Assembly: GCF_006352065.1 (NCBI RefSeq)
Contig: NZ_CP040915.1
Span: 1,240,001-1,304,000, forward strand
Direction: 5' to 3'
DNA length: 64,000 nt
DNA from: Georgenia yuyongxinii
Lineage (GTDB): Bacteria; Actinomycetota; Actinomycetes; Actinomycetales; Actinomycetaceae
The number at the start of each line of letters is the position of its first letter. The first letter of the stretch is position 1. Below the pieces are notes generated by a model that was not told where the DNA came from, did not search any database, and saw only the letters and a program-made list of their open reading frames with translations. Positions 26,213-35,979 of the stretch are shown piece by piece. The position numbers and the translations under genes are program-made.

Positions 26213-26339
26213 TGCGGCGTCCTCTCGGTCGGGGCGGGCAGGCCGGTTTGATGCCGGTCTTGAAACCTCAATCACCCTAGCGCGTGATCCATCTCATGCG
26301 CACGTACGTCCGCGCCGCGAACGAGCCGGGGGCGAGCCC

Positions 26340-27410
26340 CTACGCCGTTGCCGCGCCGGCGCCCGTCGCTGTCGCCCCGTCGTCGTCCGGCGTACCGGGT
26401 GCGTTCCCGCGTGCGCGTTCGGCGTAGGTGTTGAGCAGCGCCGCCCCGGTGGCGGCGTCGTCGACCGTGACGACGAGCCGGCGCCTACCGGTGCGTTCGA
26501 CGACGATCGCTTCGCCGCGCCGCACCACCACTCCGACGGTCTCGTCCATGGCCGAGCGCAGTCCCCAGCCCCCGAACTCGCGGATCGGGGAGACGTCCCG
26601 CACATAGGCGCGCACGACCTCGGCCGCCGGGACGTGCTGGCGCGGCCAGCCGAAGGAACCACGCGCGGTGAGGCCGCCTGCGTCCACCCGCACGTCCCAC
26701 ACGAACATGGTCAGGGCCACGGGGACGATGACCAGCATGATGACGGCGACGAACCAGCTCTGCGTCACCACGGCGAAGCCCAGGGAGGCGGCCGCGTAGA
26801 CCAGTACCGCGTACCAGATCCACCGGCGGGACCGGGCGCTGGGGCCGGCCTGGCGCGTCCAGACGGCCCGCTCGTGCGTACCCAGGGCGGTGCGGGGGGC
26901 GTCGCCGGGCACCGCCTCGACCGCGGGGAGGTCCGGGTCGGCGCCTGCCAACGCACCGGCCAGGGCACCTGCAGCGAGCGCGGCCACCACGGTAAGGAGG
27001 AACCCGCCGTCGGGGGAGCCGGCCTGGAACGGGTCGTCGAGCCCGACGTGGAGGAGCACCTGTGTGAGCAGGATGCCGGCGAAGAACACCGCGCATCCCG
27101 TGGCCAGCCCCAGCACGAGGCGTCGCACCAGCGCGGTGCGCCCGGTGGCGAGCGACAGGACTGCCAGCACCACCAGGCTGACGCCGCCGATCACCCCGGC
27201 CTCCCGCAGCAGCTCGGCGTGGGTGCCCACCCGATCCACCCCGTCGACCCCCCAGTGCAGCGCCACCTGCGCCGGCAGCCGGGGAAGCAGGCGCAGCACC
27301 ACGATCCAGGCGGCCGCCGTGACGAGCACGGGTACGACGACGCCGAAGAGCCATGCGCGACCCCGGTGCGGCAGGGCCCGGCGCCCGGTCGGTGATCCGC
27401 TGGTGGTCAT
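26340..27410 (-). CDS. DUF1648-domain membrane protein
   Basis: Membrane protein of 356 aa. An N-terminal DUF1648 segment (QVALHWGVDGVDRVGT) follows the first helix, with further helices at about residues 60-135 and 185-235 and a C-terminal soluble PH-like domain of about 110 residues (WDVRVDAGGLTARGSFGWP). DUF1648 proteins often pair with small GntR regulators; here the ATG overlaps the stop of the YtrA-type gene (TGATG). Function unknown; a role in envelope stress or transport is only a guess from the pairing. Confidence 0.75.
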   Translation of the reverse strand: MTTSGSPTGRRALPHRGRAWLFGVVVPVLVTAAAWIVVLRLLPRLPAQVALHWGVDGVDRVGTHAELLREAGVIGGVSLVVLAVLSLATGRTALVRRLVLGLATGCAVFFAGILLTQVLLHVGLDDPFQAGSPDGGFLLTVVAALAAGALAGALAGADPDLPAVEAVPGDAPRTALGTHERAVWTRQAGPSARSRRWIWYAVLVYAAASLGFAVVTQSWFVAVIMLVIVPVALTMFVWDVRVDAGGLTARGSFGWPRQHVPAAEVVRAYVRDVSPIREFGGWGLRSAMDETVGVVVRRGEAIVVERTGRRRLVVTVDDAATGAALLNTYAERARGNAPGTPDDDGATATGAGAATA

Positions 27411-27763
27411 CACTTCTCCTCGGTGGCGATCATGGCGGCGACGGCGGAGAGCGGCAGCCCCAGCGCGTGCGCCTCTCGGCGCACCACCTCGAGGGCCTGC
27501 CCCAACCGCTCGTACTGCTCGGCGGCGTGCGCGGTGACGACGGCGCCCCGTCCGCGCCTGAGCTCGAGCAGCCCCTCGTCGCGCAGCTGTTGGTAGGCGC
27601 GCAGCACGGTGTGCTGGTTGATGTCCAGCGACTCCGCGAGGTCTCGGGCGGCCGGGAGCCTCTCGCCGGAGCGCACCGTGCCGGCCACGACCGCGGCGCG
27701 GACCTGCGCCGCGAGCTGCTCGAAGAGCAGCGCGGTTGAGGTCGGGTCGATGCGGAGCAACAC
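27410..27763 (-). CDS. GntR-family regulator, YtrA subfamily
   Basis: Short GntR regulator of 117 aa: a winged helix (LFEQLAAQVRAAVVAGTV, SGERLPAARDLAESLDINQHTVLRAYQQLRDEGLL) with only a short helical dimerisation tail, as in YtrA proteins, which lack a large effector domain. It starts at a GTG and is coupled to the DUF1648 membrane gene. A perfect palindrome at 27777-27799 overlaps its promoter, so negative autoregulation is likely. Confidence 0.88.
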   Translation of the reverse strand: MLLRIDPTSTALLFEQLAAQVRAAVVAGTVRSGERLPAARDLAESLDINQHTVLRAYQQLRDEGLLELRRGRGAVVTAHAAEQYERLGQALEVVRREAHALGLPLSAVAAMIATEEK

Positions 27764-27769
27764 GCTTCC

Positions 27770-27799
27770 AACTTAGTTGTTCTAGTGCAACTAGAGCAA
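27770..27799 (-). promoter_or_regulatory. YtrA-type operator overlapping promoter
   Basis: The site at 27777-27799 reads TTG-N-TCTAG, five bases, CTAGA-N-CAA, a perfect dyad. On the minus strand the -35 TTGCTC (27794-27799) and -10 TAAGTT (27770-27775), 18 bp apart, bracket it, so bound protein would block transcription of the regulator operon. Confidence 0.7.
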
Positions 27800-27936
27800 C
27801 TGTTCCTGCTCGGCGGGTCGAGGGGTTGGTGGCGGGGTGTCGGCACGTCGAGGTCGATGGCGGGTTGTCGGCCGGTCGAGGTCGGTGGCGAGACGTCGAG
27901 GTGCCGGTGTTGTGCCGAGGCACCGGTGGCGTGCGG

Positions 27937-28572
27937 TCAGACCCGGTGCTCGACCACGGTGGTGCCGACCGCGCGCGGGAGGGCCGCGCCCGACGTGAGG
28001 GAGGCGAGCAACGACGCGAGGGCTGCGCCGTCGCCGCTGGCCAGGGTCAGGCGCACCCCGGCGGCCGCGTACGCCACGTCCTTCACCTGCACGCCGCGGC
28101 CGTGGAGCTCGGCCTCCACCCGGCCGGCGTCGGCGTGCGGCAGGTCCACCTCCCACAGGCCGAGGCGCTCGAGCCGGACCCGGGCTGCGCCGTCGAGCGC
28201 GGCCTGCACCGCTTCGGAGTAGGCCCGGACCAGGCCGCCGGTGCCGAGCTTGATGCCGCCGAAGTACCGCACCACCACGGCGGCGACGTCCGTGAGCCCG
28301 GAACCGCGCAGCACCTCGAGCATCGGCATGCCCGCGGTGCCGGCGGGCTCGCCGTCGTCGGAGGAGCGCTCGACGCGATTGGCGCCGGGGATGTCGACGA
28401 TGAACGCGGAGCAGTGATGCCGGGCGTCGGGGTAGCGGTGCCGGGCGTCGGTGACGAGGGCGCGTGCGGCGTCCTCGTCGCCCACGCGGCGCAGCAAGGT
28501 GATGAAGCGTGAGCGGCGCACCTCGGTCTCGGCGTGGACGTCGGCGCCGCCCACCAGCTTGAGGTCGCTCAC
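27937..28572 (-). CDS. YigZ/IMPACT-family protein (UPF0029)
   Basis: Protein of 211 aa with the UPF0029/IMPACT N-terminal domain ([48 protein letters not shown]) and a C-terminal EF-G-like DUF1949 domain. Bacterial members are conserved, but their role in translation or stress is not settled. The start is a GTG. Between it and the GntR operator lie about 130 bp of loose GGTCGAGGT-type direct repeats with no gene. Confidence 0.85.
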   Translation of the reverse strand: MSDLKLVGGADVHAETEVRRSRFITLLRRVGDEDAARALVTDARHRYPDARHHCSAFIVDIPGANRVERSSDDGEPAGTAGMPMLEVLRGSGLTDVAAVVVRYFGGIKLGTGGLVRAYSEAVQAALDGAARVRLERLGLWEVDLPHADAGRVEAELHGRGVQVKDVAYAAAGVRLTLASGDGAALASLLASLTSGAALPRAVGTTVVEHRV

Positions 28573-28756
28573 CCGCCGAGTATCCCCCGAGCCGCGAGCC
28601 GGGCCTGAAGCGGCGGTGCGTCACGCCAGGGCTCGCGGGAATGATCGGCCGCCGTCATCGTTGTACCGACCGAGCGCGAGCATCCGACGCACCGACGTGG
28701 TCGGGCGACGTCGGCGTACCGGACGGCACGCCGCGGGATGCCGGAGAGGAGCCATC

Positions 28757-29002
28757 ATGAAGAAGGACATCCACCCCACATACCGGCAGATCGTCTTCCG
28801 CGACACCGCCTCGGACTTCTCGTTCCTCACGAGGTCCACGCTGGACTCGTCCAAGACGATCGAGTGGGAGGACGGGAACACCTACCCGGTGATCGAGGTG
28901 GACATCTCGTCGGCGTCCCACCCGTTCTACACAGGGAAATCGCGGGTCGTCGACACCGCCGGCCGCGTGGAGAAGTTCAAGCGCCGCTACGGCCAGAAGT
29001 AG
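28757..29002 (+). CDS. rpmE2: Ribosomal protein L31 type B
   Basis: 81-aa L31 of the type-B, zinc-free form: the CxxC ligands of type A are absent, while [16 protein letters not shown] and [18 protein letters not shown] are typical. Type-B paralogues often replace the zinc form when zinc is scarce, under Zur control, but I see no convincing Zur box here. GAGAGGAG precedes the ATG. rpmF follows after 142 bp. Confidence 0.95.
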   Translation: MKKDIHPTYRQIVFRDTASDFSFLTRSTLDSSKTIEWEDGNTYPVIEVDISSASHPFYTGKSRVVDTAGRVEKFKRRYGQK

Positions 29003-29144
29003 CCCCTGCCGCGCGGGTGTGACGTGGGCCGGAGCGGGCAATCTCACAGCCGATGTAGGATGCTCAGGTTGGCCACACGCCCCCTCCTCGTGGGAGGGTA
29101 GGCGTCGGCAATTACCCCCTACTTACGGAAGGAGCGGCAAGGGC

Positions 29145-29312
29145 ATGGCAGTTCCCAAGCGCAAGATGTCCCGCAGCAACACCCGCTCTCGCCGGTCCCA
29201 GTGGAAGGCCGAGCTCACCGAGCTCGTCGTCATCCGCGTCCAGGGCCGCGAGGTGAAGGTGCCCCGGCGACTGGCCAAGGCTTACCAGAAGGGTCTGGTG
29301 GTCGAGGCCTGA
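29145..29312 (+). CDS. rpmF: Ribosomal protein L32
   Basis: 55-aa L32 starting [20 protein letters not shown], rich in Lys and Arg and without zinc-binding cysteines, like the mycobacterial form. It is preceded by GGAAGGAG and followed by a strong terminator. It shares orientation with rpmE2 but has its own 142-bp upstream region with a TAGGAT -10 candidate near 29057. Confidence 0.96.
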   Translation: MAVPKRKMSRSNTRSRRSQWKAELTELVVIRVQGREVKVPRRLAKAYQKGLVVEA

Positions 29313-29332
29313 CCTCGACTCCAACCCTGCGA

Positions 29333-29363
29333 AAGGCCCCTGCACCGATGGTGCGGGGGCCTT
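29333..29363 (+). terminator. Terminator of rpmF
   Basis: A 14-bp stem with one G-T pair (29333-29346 with 29350-29363) and a GAT loop, 20 bp after rpmF and followed by a short T-rich stretch. Confidence 0.85.
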
Positions 29364-29560
29364 CGTCATTCCCGACGGCGGCGCGTGTGTGGCATGTCTG
29401 AAGTCCGTGGGGAATGCGACGCGCGAGCCGGCGCCGGGAGCGCGGAGCGCCATGCGCCGGAGGTGGGGTGCTGCTGCTCGAGCAGCCACGCCGTCGGCGG
29501 GGAAACCCGGCTACAGCCCCTGCGGCCGGCCCTCGCCGGCCTGCCAGAAGAGAGGTGTGG

Positions 29561-29631
29561 AGCGGGTGACCAGAATCGAACTGGCACCATCTGCTTGGAA
29601 GGCAGAGGCTCTACCATTGAGCTACACCCGC
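29561..29631 (-). tRNA. tRNA-Gly (UCC)
   Basis: Acceptor stem GCGGGTG/CACCCGC, anticodon loop CTTCCAA giving anticodon UCC, and a T-loop TTCGATT. The CCA end is encoded (29558-29560). It is read on the minus strand. Confidence 0.92.
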
Positions 29632-29752
29632 GCGGGAAGGTCCGCGGGGTCGATTGTAACCAGAACTCTCGGCGCCGTCCGCAACGCGCGCCGTGGACGG
29701 GCCGCGGTCCCGTGGGACGTAGAATCTGCGGCGACGCCGGTAGCCGGCGTGA

Positions 29753-29826
29753 CGGGATGTGGCGCAGGTTGGTAGCGCGTCCGCTTTGGGAGCGGAAGGT
29801 CGTGGGTTCAAATCCCGCCATCCCGA
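29753..29826 (+). tRNA. tRNA-Pro (UGG)
   Basis: Acceptor stem CGGGATG/CATCCCG, anticodon loop TTTGGGA giving anticodon UGG, and a T-arm with GTTCAAATC. CCA is not encoded. A terminator hairpin follows 30 bp downstream. Confidence 0.93.
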
Positions 29827-29856
29827 CAGGTGTGATGTCGCAAGACATCGGCGACA

Positions 29857-29888
29857 GCCCGAACCCTCAGTTCGAGGGTTCGGGCTTT
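29857..29888 (+). terminator. Terminator of tRNA-Pro
   Basis: A 12-bp perfect stem (29857-29868 with 29874-29885), 5-nt loop, then TTT and a T-rich stretch. A smaller hairpin GATGTC/GACATC lies between it and the tRNA. Confidence 0.88.
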
Positions 29889-29896
29889 GTCGTGTT

Positions 29897-30350
29897 CCTG
29901 GGGTTTGGTAGGTGCGGCTGGTGTCCAGGGTGAGCTGGCGGAGGATCTCGCCTGGCGGAGGATCTCGCCGGTGGGGACTGCGGCGATGGTGATGGCAGGT
30001 CCTGGATGAGCCTCACGACGGGGTTGGGGCGTGGGTTCGTCCGACGCCGATCTTGTACAGGTGGCCGCTGTAGCGCAGGGTGACCTTGCCCTGGCCGTCG
30101 ATCCTGTCGGTGCGGACGCGGTGGTCCCGACCGGCGGGTGAGCCGATCGGGACGGCCTTGGGCCGGCCAGCGTAGGCCGCCCGCGGGGTGCGTCTGCCGA
30201 GGGAGCGGTGCGGGCGGATGTTGTTGTCGTAGGTGACGAAGGCGTCGAGCTGGGCCTGGAGCCCGGCCAGGGTGGTCGCTGCCTCCCGGGTGGCGAGGTG
30301 CTTCTTTAGCGCGCCCAACCGGTGCGGCACCGTTGCGTCCGGTTTCCGGT
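29897..30350 (-). mobile_element. IS481-type transposase remnant
   Basis: The minus strand encodes the C-terminal part of an IS481-family integrase-fold transposase: LKKHLATRE, LDAFVTYDNNIRPHRSLGRR, GKVTLRYSGHLYKIGVGR. The catalytic core upstream is missing. The open frame stops at 30013; the rest of the C-terminus continues in other frames, where a 17-bp tandem duplication (29935-29968) adds a further shift. No terminal inverted repeats are seen. It is a dead fragment between tRNA-Pro and whiB. Confidence 0.82.
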
Positions 30351-30396
30351 ATCCGCGCAGGCGAGGTCCATATTGCGCATTTTCGATGCAACGCTT

Positions 30397-30414
30397 CCGT
30401 GAGATAGGTCACGG
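30397..30414 (+). promoter_or_regulatory. CRP/GlxR-like site upstream of whiB
   Basis: CCGTGA, six bases (GATAGG), TCACGG is a perfect dyad matching the actinobacterial CRP/GlxR consensus TGTGA-N6-TCACA except at the outer base of each arm. It lies 73 bp before the whiB start. Confidence 0.65.
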
Positions 30415-30486
30415 CGTTAGCGTCATGTGTCGATAAGAAAGATGGCCGCGCGCGTCCCCGCTGGGCCCGGAGCAGAAAGGCCTGGG

Positions 30487-30816
30487 ATGACTGACGCCGG
30501 CGAGAACTGGGCGGCCCGAGCCGCCTGCGCCCAGATGGACCCTGAGGATCTGTTCGTGCGGGGAGCCCGTCAGCGACCGGCTCGCGAGATCTGCTTCGGC
30601 TGCCCGGTCCGCCGGGAGTGCCTGGCGGATGCGCTGGACTCGCGGACCGAGTTCGGTGTGTGGGGTGGGATGACGGAACGGGAGCGGCGCGCGCTGCTCC
30701 GGCGCCACCCCGCCGTTACGGACTGGCGTGCCTGGCTCGAGTCGCGAGACGAGGAGATCGTCACCATCTGGGGGCGCCGGCAACGGATGAGTAGCGTGTC
30801 CTTTGACTTGGCCTGA
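30487..30816 (+). CDS. WhiB-family iron-sulfur regulator
   Basis: Wbl protein (109 aa) with the four [4Fe-4S] ligands Cys14, Cys36, Cys39 and Cys45 and the FGVWGGMTERERR turn, followed by a basic helical region. In size and architecture it resembles WhiB1/WhiB2-type members, though the C-terminus (DWRAWLESRDEEIVTIWGRR) is not one I can assign to a subclass. These proteins bind the primary sigma factor and respond to NO or redox state. A CRP/GlxR-like site upstream recalls mycobacterial whiB1, which is CRP-controlled. Confidence 0.9.
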   Translation: MTDAGENWAARAACAQMDPEDLFVRGARQRPAREICFGCPVRRECLADALDSRTEFGVWGGMTERERRALLRRHPAVTDWRAWLESRDEEIVTIWGRRQRMSSVSFDLA

Positions 30817-31021
30817 CCGCACTTCCTGCTCGGGTGCGCTCGGCGAGGGACGTGCTGTCACTGTCACGGCTAGAGGGCCGGGAGGTGCCACCCGCGGCCC
30901 GCGTGCCCTAGGATTGGTCGGTCCGTGCCCCGACCGTCGCCGCGGCTCCTGGCACGCACGGAGTTTCCCGCCGTCAGCAGGCGGGCCCTGACCGACCATC
31001 CGATGAGTGGAGAGCACCGCA

Positions 31022-32695
31022 GTGAAGAGCGCCGTCGAGAACCTGGAGCCCACCCGGGTCAAGCTGACCGTGGAGGTGTCGTACGACGAGCTCAAGCCGA
31101 GCCTCGACCACGCCTACTCCCACATCGGGGAGCAGGTCAACGTCCCCGGCTTCCGTAAGGGCAAGGTGCCGCCCCGCATCCTCGACCAGCGCGTCGGTCG
31201 CGCGGCCGTGATCGAGCACGCCGTCAACGACTCCCTGTCCGAGTTCTACGGCCAGGCCGTCGCGGAGACGGAGATCAAGCCGCTCGGCCAGCCCAGCATC
31301 AACGTCACCGAGATCCCCGCCGTCACCGGCACGCCGGGTGGCCAGCTCGTCTTCGAGGCCGAGGTCGATGTGCGCCCGGAGATCACCCTCCCGGCGCTGG
31401 ACACCCTCGAGATCACCATCGACGACGTCGACGTCGCCGACGAGGACGTCGAGGAGCGGCTGACCACGCTGCGCGAGCGCTTCGGCTCGCTGGTGGGCGT
31501 GGACCGCCCGATCCAGGACGGCGACTTCGTGGTCATCGACCTGAGCGCGAAGGTCGGCGACGAGGAGGTCGACTCGGTCTCCGGCGTCTCCTACCAGATC
31601 GGCGCGGGCAACATGCTCGACGGTCTCGATGAGGCGCTCACCGGCGCCAGCGCCAACGAGACCAAGACGTTCACCGCGGCCCTGGCCGGCGGCGAGCACG
31701 CGGGTGCGGACGCGGACGTCACCGTCACCGCCACCGCCGTCAAGGAGCGCGACCTGCCGGCCGCGGACGACGAGTTCGCCCAGCTCGCCTCCGAGTTCGA
31801 CACCATCGAGGAGCTCCGCGCGGACCTGCGCGCCCAGGTCGGCAAGGACAAGGACGCCAACCGCGCCGTCCAGGCTCGCGACCTGCTGCTCGAGAAGCTG
31901 CGCGAGGCCACGGACTTCCCGGTGCCCACCGGCGCCGTCGACGCCGAGATCAAGCGTCACCTCGAGGCCGAGGGCAAGGGTGAGGACGACCCCCACGGTG
32001 AGGAGGTGCGCGAGGAGATCACCCAGCTCCTGCGCGAGCAGCTGCTGCTGGACACCCTCTCCGAGCAGCTCCAGGTGGCCGTGACCCAGAACGAGCTCCT
32101 GGAGTTCCTCGTCTCCAACGCCCGCCAGTACGGCATGGAGCCCAACCAGTTCATCCAGGCGGCTGCCCAGACCGGGCAGATCCAGGCCTTCACCGGCGAG
32201 ATCGCCCGCAACAAGGCGCTCGCCATCGCGCTGCGTCAGGTCACCGTCAAGGACGGCGCCGGCAACGAGGTCGACCTGAGTGACTTCATCGGCTCGGACG
32301 AGCTCGACGCCGCCGGCCCCGACGCCGTCGCGTCGCCCGCCTCGGCGAAGTCGCCCGAGTCGGGTGAGTCGGCCGAGTCCGCCGACTCCCCGGAGTCCGC
32401 TGACTCCCCGGAGTCCGCTGACTCCCCGGAGTCCGCCGACTCGCCTGACGAGGCCGGCGAGGAGAAGGCAGCCGAGGCCAAGGCCGAGAAGGCCCCCGCC
32501 AAGAAGCCCGCCGCCAAGAAGGCACCGGCCAAGAAGGCCACCGCGGAGGACGCCGAGGCGCCGGCCGAGAAGGCGCCCGCCAAGAAGGCGCCGGCCAAGA
32601 AGACCGCCACCAAGGACGCCGAGGCGCCGGCCGAGGAGGCCCCCGCCAAGAAGGCACCCGCGAAGAAGGCTGCCGCCAAGGCCGCCGAGGAGTAG
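31022..32695 (+). CDS. tig: Trigger factor with long repetitive C-terminal tail
   Basis: Ribosome-bound chaperone of 557 aa: an N-terminal ribosome-binding domain containing GFRKGKVP, a PPIase FKBP-like domain (about 150-240) and a C-terminal chaperone domain to about residue 425. Typical trigger factors end near 430-470. The extra 130 residues are an acidic Ser-Pro-Glu repeat ([12 protein letters not shown]) followed by Lys/Ala/Pro repeats ([10 protein letters not shown]) like histone-H1 tails. The GTG at 31022 has a GGAG site. A 13-bp hairpin follows, then clpP1-clpP2 and clpX, the usual order. Confidence 0.95.
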   Translation: MKSAVENLEPTRVKLTVEVSYDELKPSLDHAYSHIGEQVNVPGFRKGKVPPRILDQRVGRAAVIEHAVNDSLSEFYGQAVAETEIKPLGQPSINVTEIPAVTGTPGGQLVFEAEVDVRPEITLPALDTLEITIDDVDVADEDVEERLTTLRERFGSLVGVDRPIQDGDFVVIDLSAKVGDEEVDSVSGVSYQIGAGNMLDGLDEALTGASANETKTFTAALAGGEHAGADADVTVTATAVKERDLPAADDEFAQLASEFDTIEELRADLRAQVGKDKDANRAVQARDLLLEKLREATDFPVPTGAVDAEIKRHLEAEGKGEDDPHGEEVREEITQLLREQLLLDTLSEQLQVAVTQNELLEFLVSNARQYGMEPNQFIQAAAQTGQIQAFTGEIARNKALAIALRQVTVKDGAGNEVDLSDFIGSDELDAAGPDAVASPASAKSPESGESAESADSPESADSPESADSPESADSPDEAGEEKAAEAKAEKAPAKKPAAKKAPAKKATAEDAEAPAEKAPAKKAPAKKTATKDAEAPAEEAPAKKAPAKKAAAKAAEE

Positions 32696-32710
32696 CAAGC
32701 ACTTCCGCCA

Positions 32711-32740
32711 CGGGCCCGGCACCACCAGGTGCCGGGCCCG
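32711..32740 (+). terminator. Hairpin after tig
   Basis: A 13-bp perfect stem (32711-32723 with 32728-32740) with an ACCA loop, 16 bp after the tig stop, without a T-tract. Confidence 0.75.
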
Positions 32741-32889
32741 CGGCGTACCCCGGCGACCGACTCAGGGTGCGCCGTGAGCGAAACGGCGGGCCCCGTGAAA
32801 GGTTCGGTCGCCGGGCGGCGTTAGTGTCCTAGGACCGACCAGACCGGCCGTGACGGCTGGGCGCCACCCGGGCGAGAAGGAGCGTGGAC

Positions 32890-33510
32890 GTGAGCGAGCA
32901 GATGCCGCAGCTGAGGACCGAGACCGCAGGCATGGGCCTGACCGACAACATCTACAACCGGCTGCTCAAGGAGCGGATCATCTGGCTGGGGACGGAGGTC
33001 CGTGACGACAACGCCAACGCCATCTGCGCCCAGATGATGCTGCTCGCCGCCGAGGACCCTGACAAGGACATCTACCTGTACATCAACTCCCCGGGTGGCT
33101 CGATCACCGCCGGGATGGCGATCTACGACACGATGCAGTTCATCCAGCCGGACGTCTCGACCGTGGCGATGGGCATGGCGGCGTCGATGGGGCAGTTCCT
33201 CCTCTCCTCCGGCACGAAGGGCAAGCGGTTCGCCACCCCGCACGCCCGCGTGATGATGCATCAGCCCTCCGGCGGCATCGGCGGTACGGCGACCGACATC
33301 CGCATCAACGCCGAGCTGATCCTGCACATGAAGCGGGTCCTCGCCGAGCTGATCGCCTCCCAGACCGGCAAGAGCGTCGAGCAGATCAACAAGGACTCCG
33401 ACCGCGACCGCTGGTTCACCGCCCCAGAGGCACTCGAGTATGGCTTCATCGACCACGTGGTCGAGCACTCCGCCTCTGTGCCCGGCGGTGGCGGCACCAA
33501 CGCGAAGTAA
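32890..33510 (+). CDS. clpP1: ClpP protease subunit 1
   Basis: Serine protease subunit (206 aa) of the Clp machine. The catalytic Ser99 (GMAASMGQF), His124 (MMHQPSGG) and the Asp in DSDRDRW are present. I chose the GTG at 32890 because AAGGAG lies 7 nt upstream; the GTG at 32884 would be too close. Upstream (32803-32821) a TTCG...GGCGTTA element loosely resembles ClgR sites, but this is weak. clpP2 follows by 42 bp; in actinobacteria the two form one mixed tetradecamer. Confidence 0.95.
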   Translation: MSEQMPQLRTETAGMGLTDNIYNRLLKERIIWLGTEVRDDNANAICAQMMLLAAEDPDKDIYLYINSPGGSITAGMAIYDTMQFIQPDVSTVAMGMAASMGQFLLSSGTKGKRFATPHARVMMHQPSGGIGGTATDIRINAELILHMKRVLAELIASQTGKSVEQINKDSDRDRWFTAPEALEYGFIDHVVEHSASVPGGGGTNAK

Positions 33511-33552
33511 CGCCGCCCCCTCTCGCCGACCCCACCATCACAGGAGCCCAAG

Positions 33553-34233
33553 TTGACCGCACAATTCCTCGGCCAGGCCGGCCTGCTGCCGACGTCCGCC
33601 GCCCCCGCCATGCCGTCCGCCCGCTACGTGCTGCCCCAGTTCGAGGAGCGCACCGCGTACGGCTACAAGCGTTCGGACCCGTACACCAAGCTCTTCGAGG
33701 ACCGCATCATCTTCCTCGGTGTGCAGATCGACGACGCCTCCGCCGACGACGTCATGGCCCAGCTGCTCGTGCTGGAGAGCCAGGACCCCGACGGTCTGAT
33801 CACCATGTACATCAACTCGCCAGGCGGATCCTTCACGGCGCTGACGGCGATCTACGACACGATGCTGTACATCAAGCCGCAGATCCAGACCGTCTGCCTG
33901 GGCCAGGCGGCCTCCGCCGCGGCGGTGCTGCTCGCGGCCGGCTCGCCCGGCAAGCGGCTGGCCCTGCCCAACGCCCGCGTGATGATCCACCAGCCGTCCT
34001 TGGAGGGTGGGGGCTACGCACAGGCCTCGGACATCGAGATCCACGCCAACGAGGTGCTGCGCATGCGTGCGTGGCTCGAGGAGACCATCGCCGAGCACAC
34101 TGGCAACGCCGTGGAGCAGGTCCGCAACGACATCGAGCGCGACAAGATCCTCACCGCCGCCCAGGCGAAGGACTACGGGATCGTCGACCAGGTGCTGGAG
34201 TCCCGCAAGGCCCCGCAGCTGACCAAGGCCTGA
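33553..34233 (+). CDS. clpP2: ClpP protease subunit 2
   Basis: Second ClpP subunit (226 aa), with the catalytic Ser in [10 protein letters not shown], His in MIHQPS and Asp in IERDKILTA. It has an N-terminal extension (about 30 residues) before the conserved YKLFEDRI-like block, as usual for actinobacterial ClpP2. The start is TTG at 33553, preceded by AGGAG. It shares an operon with clpP1 and ends before a strong hairpin. Confidence 0.95.
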   Translation: MTAQFLGQAGLLPTSAAPAMPSARYVLPQFEERTAYGYKRSDPYTKLFEDRIIFLGVQIDDASADDVMAQLLVLESQDPDGLITMYINSPGGSFTALTAIYDTMLYIKPQIQTVCLGQAASAAAVLLAAGSPGKRLALPNARVMIHQPSLEGGGYAQASDIEIHANEVLRMRAWLEETIAEHTGNAVEQVRNDIERDKILTAAQAKDYGIVDQVLESRKAPQLTKA

Positions 34234-34246
34234 CCGCCGTCGTCGT

Positions 34247-34280
34247 CCTGGGCGCCGGGCACCTTTGCCCGGCGCCCAGG
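34247..34280 (+). terminator. Hairpin after clpP2
   Basis: A 15-bp perfect stem (34247-34261 with 34266-34280) with a CCTT loop, just after clpP2. clpX therefore probably has its own promoter in the next 150 bp. Confidence 0.8.
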
Positions 34281-34436
34281 ATGGGTGACCCCTGCCCGAC
34301 GCCGTGCCCGCCCAGATCCGTTGTCCACCGATCGTGGCGCGCAGGACAGGAGGGTGCGTCGTGGTGTGGAATGGACGGGTGCGGCCGGTAGCGTCAGGCA
34401 TGCACGGAACGAGAGACGAGAGGGTGGTGGAGCCCG

Positions 34437-35711
34437 GTGGTTCGCACGGGTGAGGGAGCGGACCTGCTCAAGTGCTCGTTCTGCGGAAAGAGCCAGAAGC
34501 AGGTCAAGAAGCTCATCGCAGGTCCTGGGGTCTATATCTGCGACGAGTGCATCGACCTGTGCAACGAGATCATCGACGAGGAGCTCGCGGAGTCAAGCGA
34601 GCTCGGCCTGGTGGACCTGCCCAAGCCGCGGGAGATCTTCGAGTTCCTCGAGGACTACATCATCGGCCAGGATCCCGCCAAGCGGTCCCTCGCCGTCGCC
34701 GTCTACAACCACTACAAGCGCGTCCAGGCGAAGGAGACCTCCTCCCAGGACGACTCGGGCGTGGAGATCTCCAAGTCGAACATCCTCCTCGTCGGCCCCA
34801 CGGGCACCGGCAAGACCTACCTGGCGCAGACGCTCGCGAAGATGCTCAACGTGCCGTTCGCCATCGCCGACGCCACGGCCCTGACCGAGGCGGGCTACGT
34901 GGGCGAGGACGTCGAGAACATCCTGCTCAAGCTCATCCAGGCCGCCGACTTCGACGTCAAGAAGGCCGAGAAGGGCATCATCTACATCGACGAGATCGAC
35001 AAGATCGCCCGCAAGAGCGAGAACCCGTCGATCACCCGGGACGTCTCCGGGGAGGGCGTGCAGCAGGCCCTGCTGAAGATCATCGAGGGCACTCAGGCGT
35101 CGGTGCCCCCGCAGGGCGGGCGCAAGCACCCCCACCAGGAGTTCCTGCAGATCGACACCACCAACGTGCTCTTCATCGTGGCCGGCGCCTTCGCCGGGCT
35201 CGAGGAGATCATCTCCGCCCGCACCGGCCGCCGCGGCATCGGCTTCGGGGCCCCGCTCCGCTCGGCGGACGCCGAGGACGACCTGTTCGGCGAGGTCCGC
35301 CCGGAGGACCTGCACAAGTTCGGCCTCATCCCCGAGTTCGTCGGCCGTCTGCCGATCGTGGCGACGGTGAGCAAGCTCGACCAGTCGGCCCTGGTGCGCA
35401 TCCTCACCGAGCCCCGAAACGCGCTCGTCAAGCAATACCAGCGCATGTTCGAGATCGACGGCGTCGAGCTGGAGTTCACCGACGATGCCCTCGAGGCCAT
35501 CGCGGACCAGGCGCTGCTGCGCGGCACCGGTGCCCGCGGCCTGCGGGCGATCATGGAGGAGGTGCTGCGCGAGGTGATGTTCGAGGTGCCCTCCCGCGAC
35601 GACGTCGCCCGCGTGGTCGTCAGCCGCGAGGTGGTCCTAGAGAACGTCAACCCCACGCTCGTGCCGCGCGAGGCCCCCAAGCGCCGCACGCCGCGCGAGA
35701 AGACGGCCTGA
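34437..35711 (+). CDS. clpX: ClpX ATPase unfoldase
   Basis: Substrate-recognising AAA+ partner of ClpP (424 aa). The N-terminal zinc domain has Cys13, Cys16, Cys35 and Cys38. Walker A is GPTGTGKT and Walker [11 protein letters not shown]; the pore loop (GYVGEDVE), an IGF ClpP-docking loop (GIGFGAP) and RGTGARGLR sensor 2 are present. The start is GTG at 34437 with GGAG upstream. No clear terminator follows. Confidence 0.97.
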   Translation: MVRTGEGADLLKCSFCGKSQKQVKKLIAGPGVYICDECIDLCNEIIDEELAESSELGLVDLPKPREIFEFLEDYIIGQDPAKRSLAVAVYNHYKRVQAKETSSQDDSGVEISKSNILLVGPTGTGKTYLAQTLAKMLNVPFAIADATALTEAGYVGEDVENILLKLIQAADFDVKKAEKGIIYIDEIDKIARKSENPSITRDVSGEGVQQALLKIIEGTQASVPPQGGRKHPHQEFLQIDTTNVLFIVAGAFAGLEEIISARTGRRGIGFGAPLRSADAEDDLFGEVRPEDLHKFGLIPEFVGRLPIVATVSKLDQSALVRILTEPRNALVKQYQRMFEIDGVELEFTDDALEAIADQALLRGTGARGLRAIMEEVLREVMFEVPSRDDVARVVVSREVVLENVNPTLVPREAPKRRTPREKTA

Positions 35712-35979
35712 CCCGCCAGACCCGCGCACCGACTTGACGTCGACGGGGTCGGCGTCATCCCTCCCGGGATGGCGCCGGCCCCGCCGTCGTTCCGGCCCGC
35801 AGGCTCTCGGACCTGGGCCCATCGGCTCGTCGCCAGGGCACGTTGCAAGGGAGCCGGCGAATCGGGCCATCGGGTCCATTTCGCCGGCCCCCGGATCCGG
35901 TGCCGGCGGGGGGTGGCATGGCCCACCTGAGTCGTGCACAGTTGGTGGGACCACCGTCCCCGCGACAATGAGGTGCTCG

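Noticed and set aside
28573-28756. Zur box before rpmE2
   Set aside because: No AT-rich TGA...TCA dyad of the Zur type is visible.
29366-29848. ORFs over the two tRNA genes
   Set aside because: They read through tRNA sequence and have no protein-like features.
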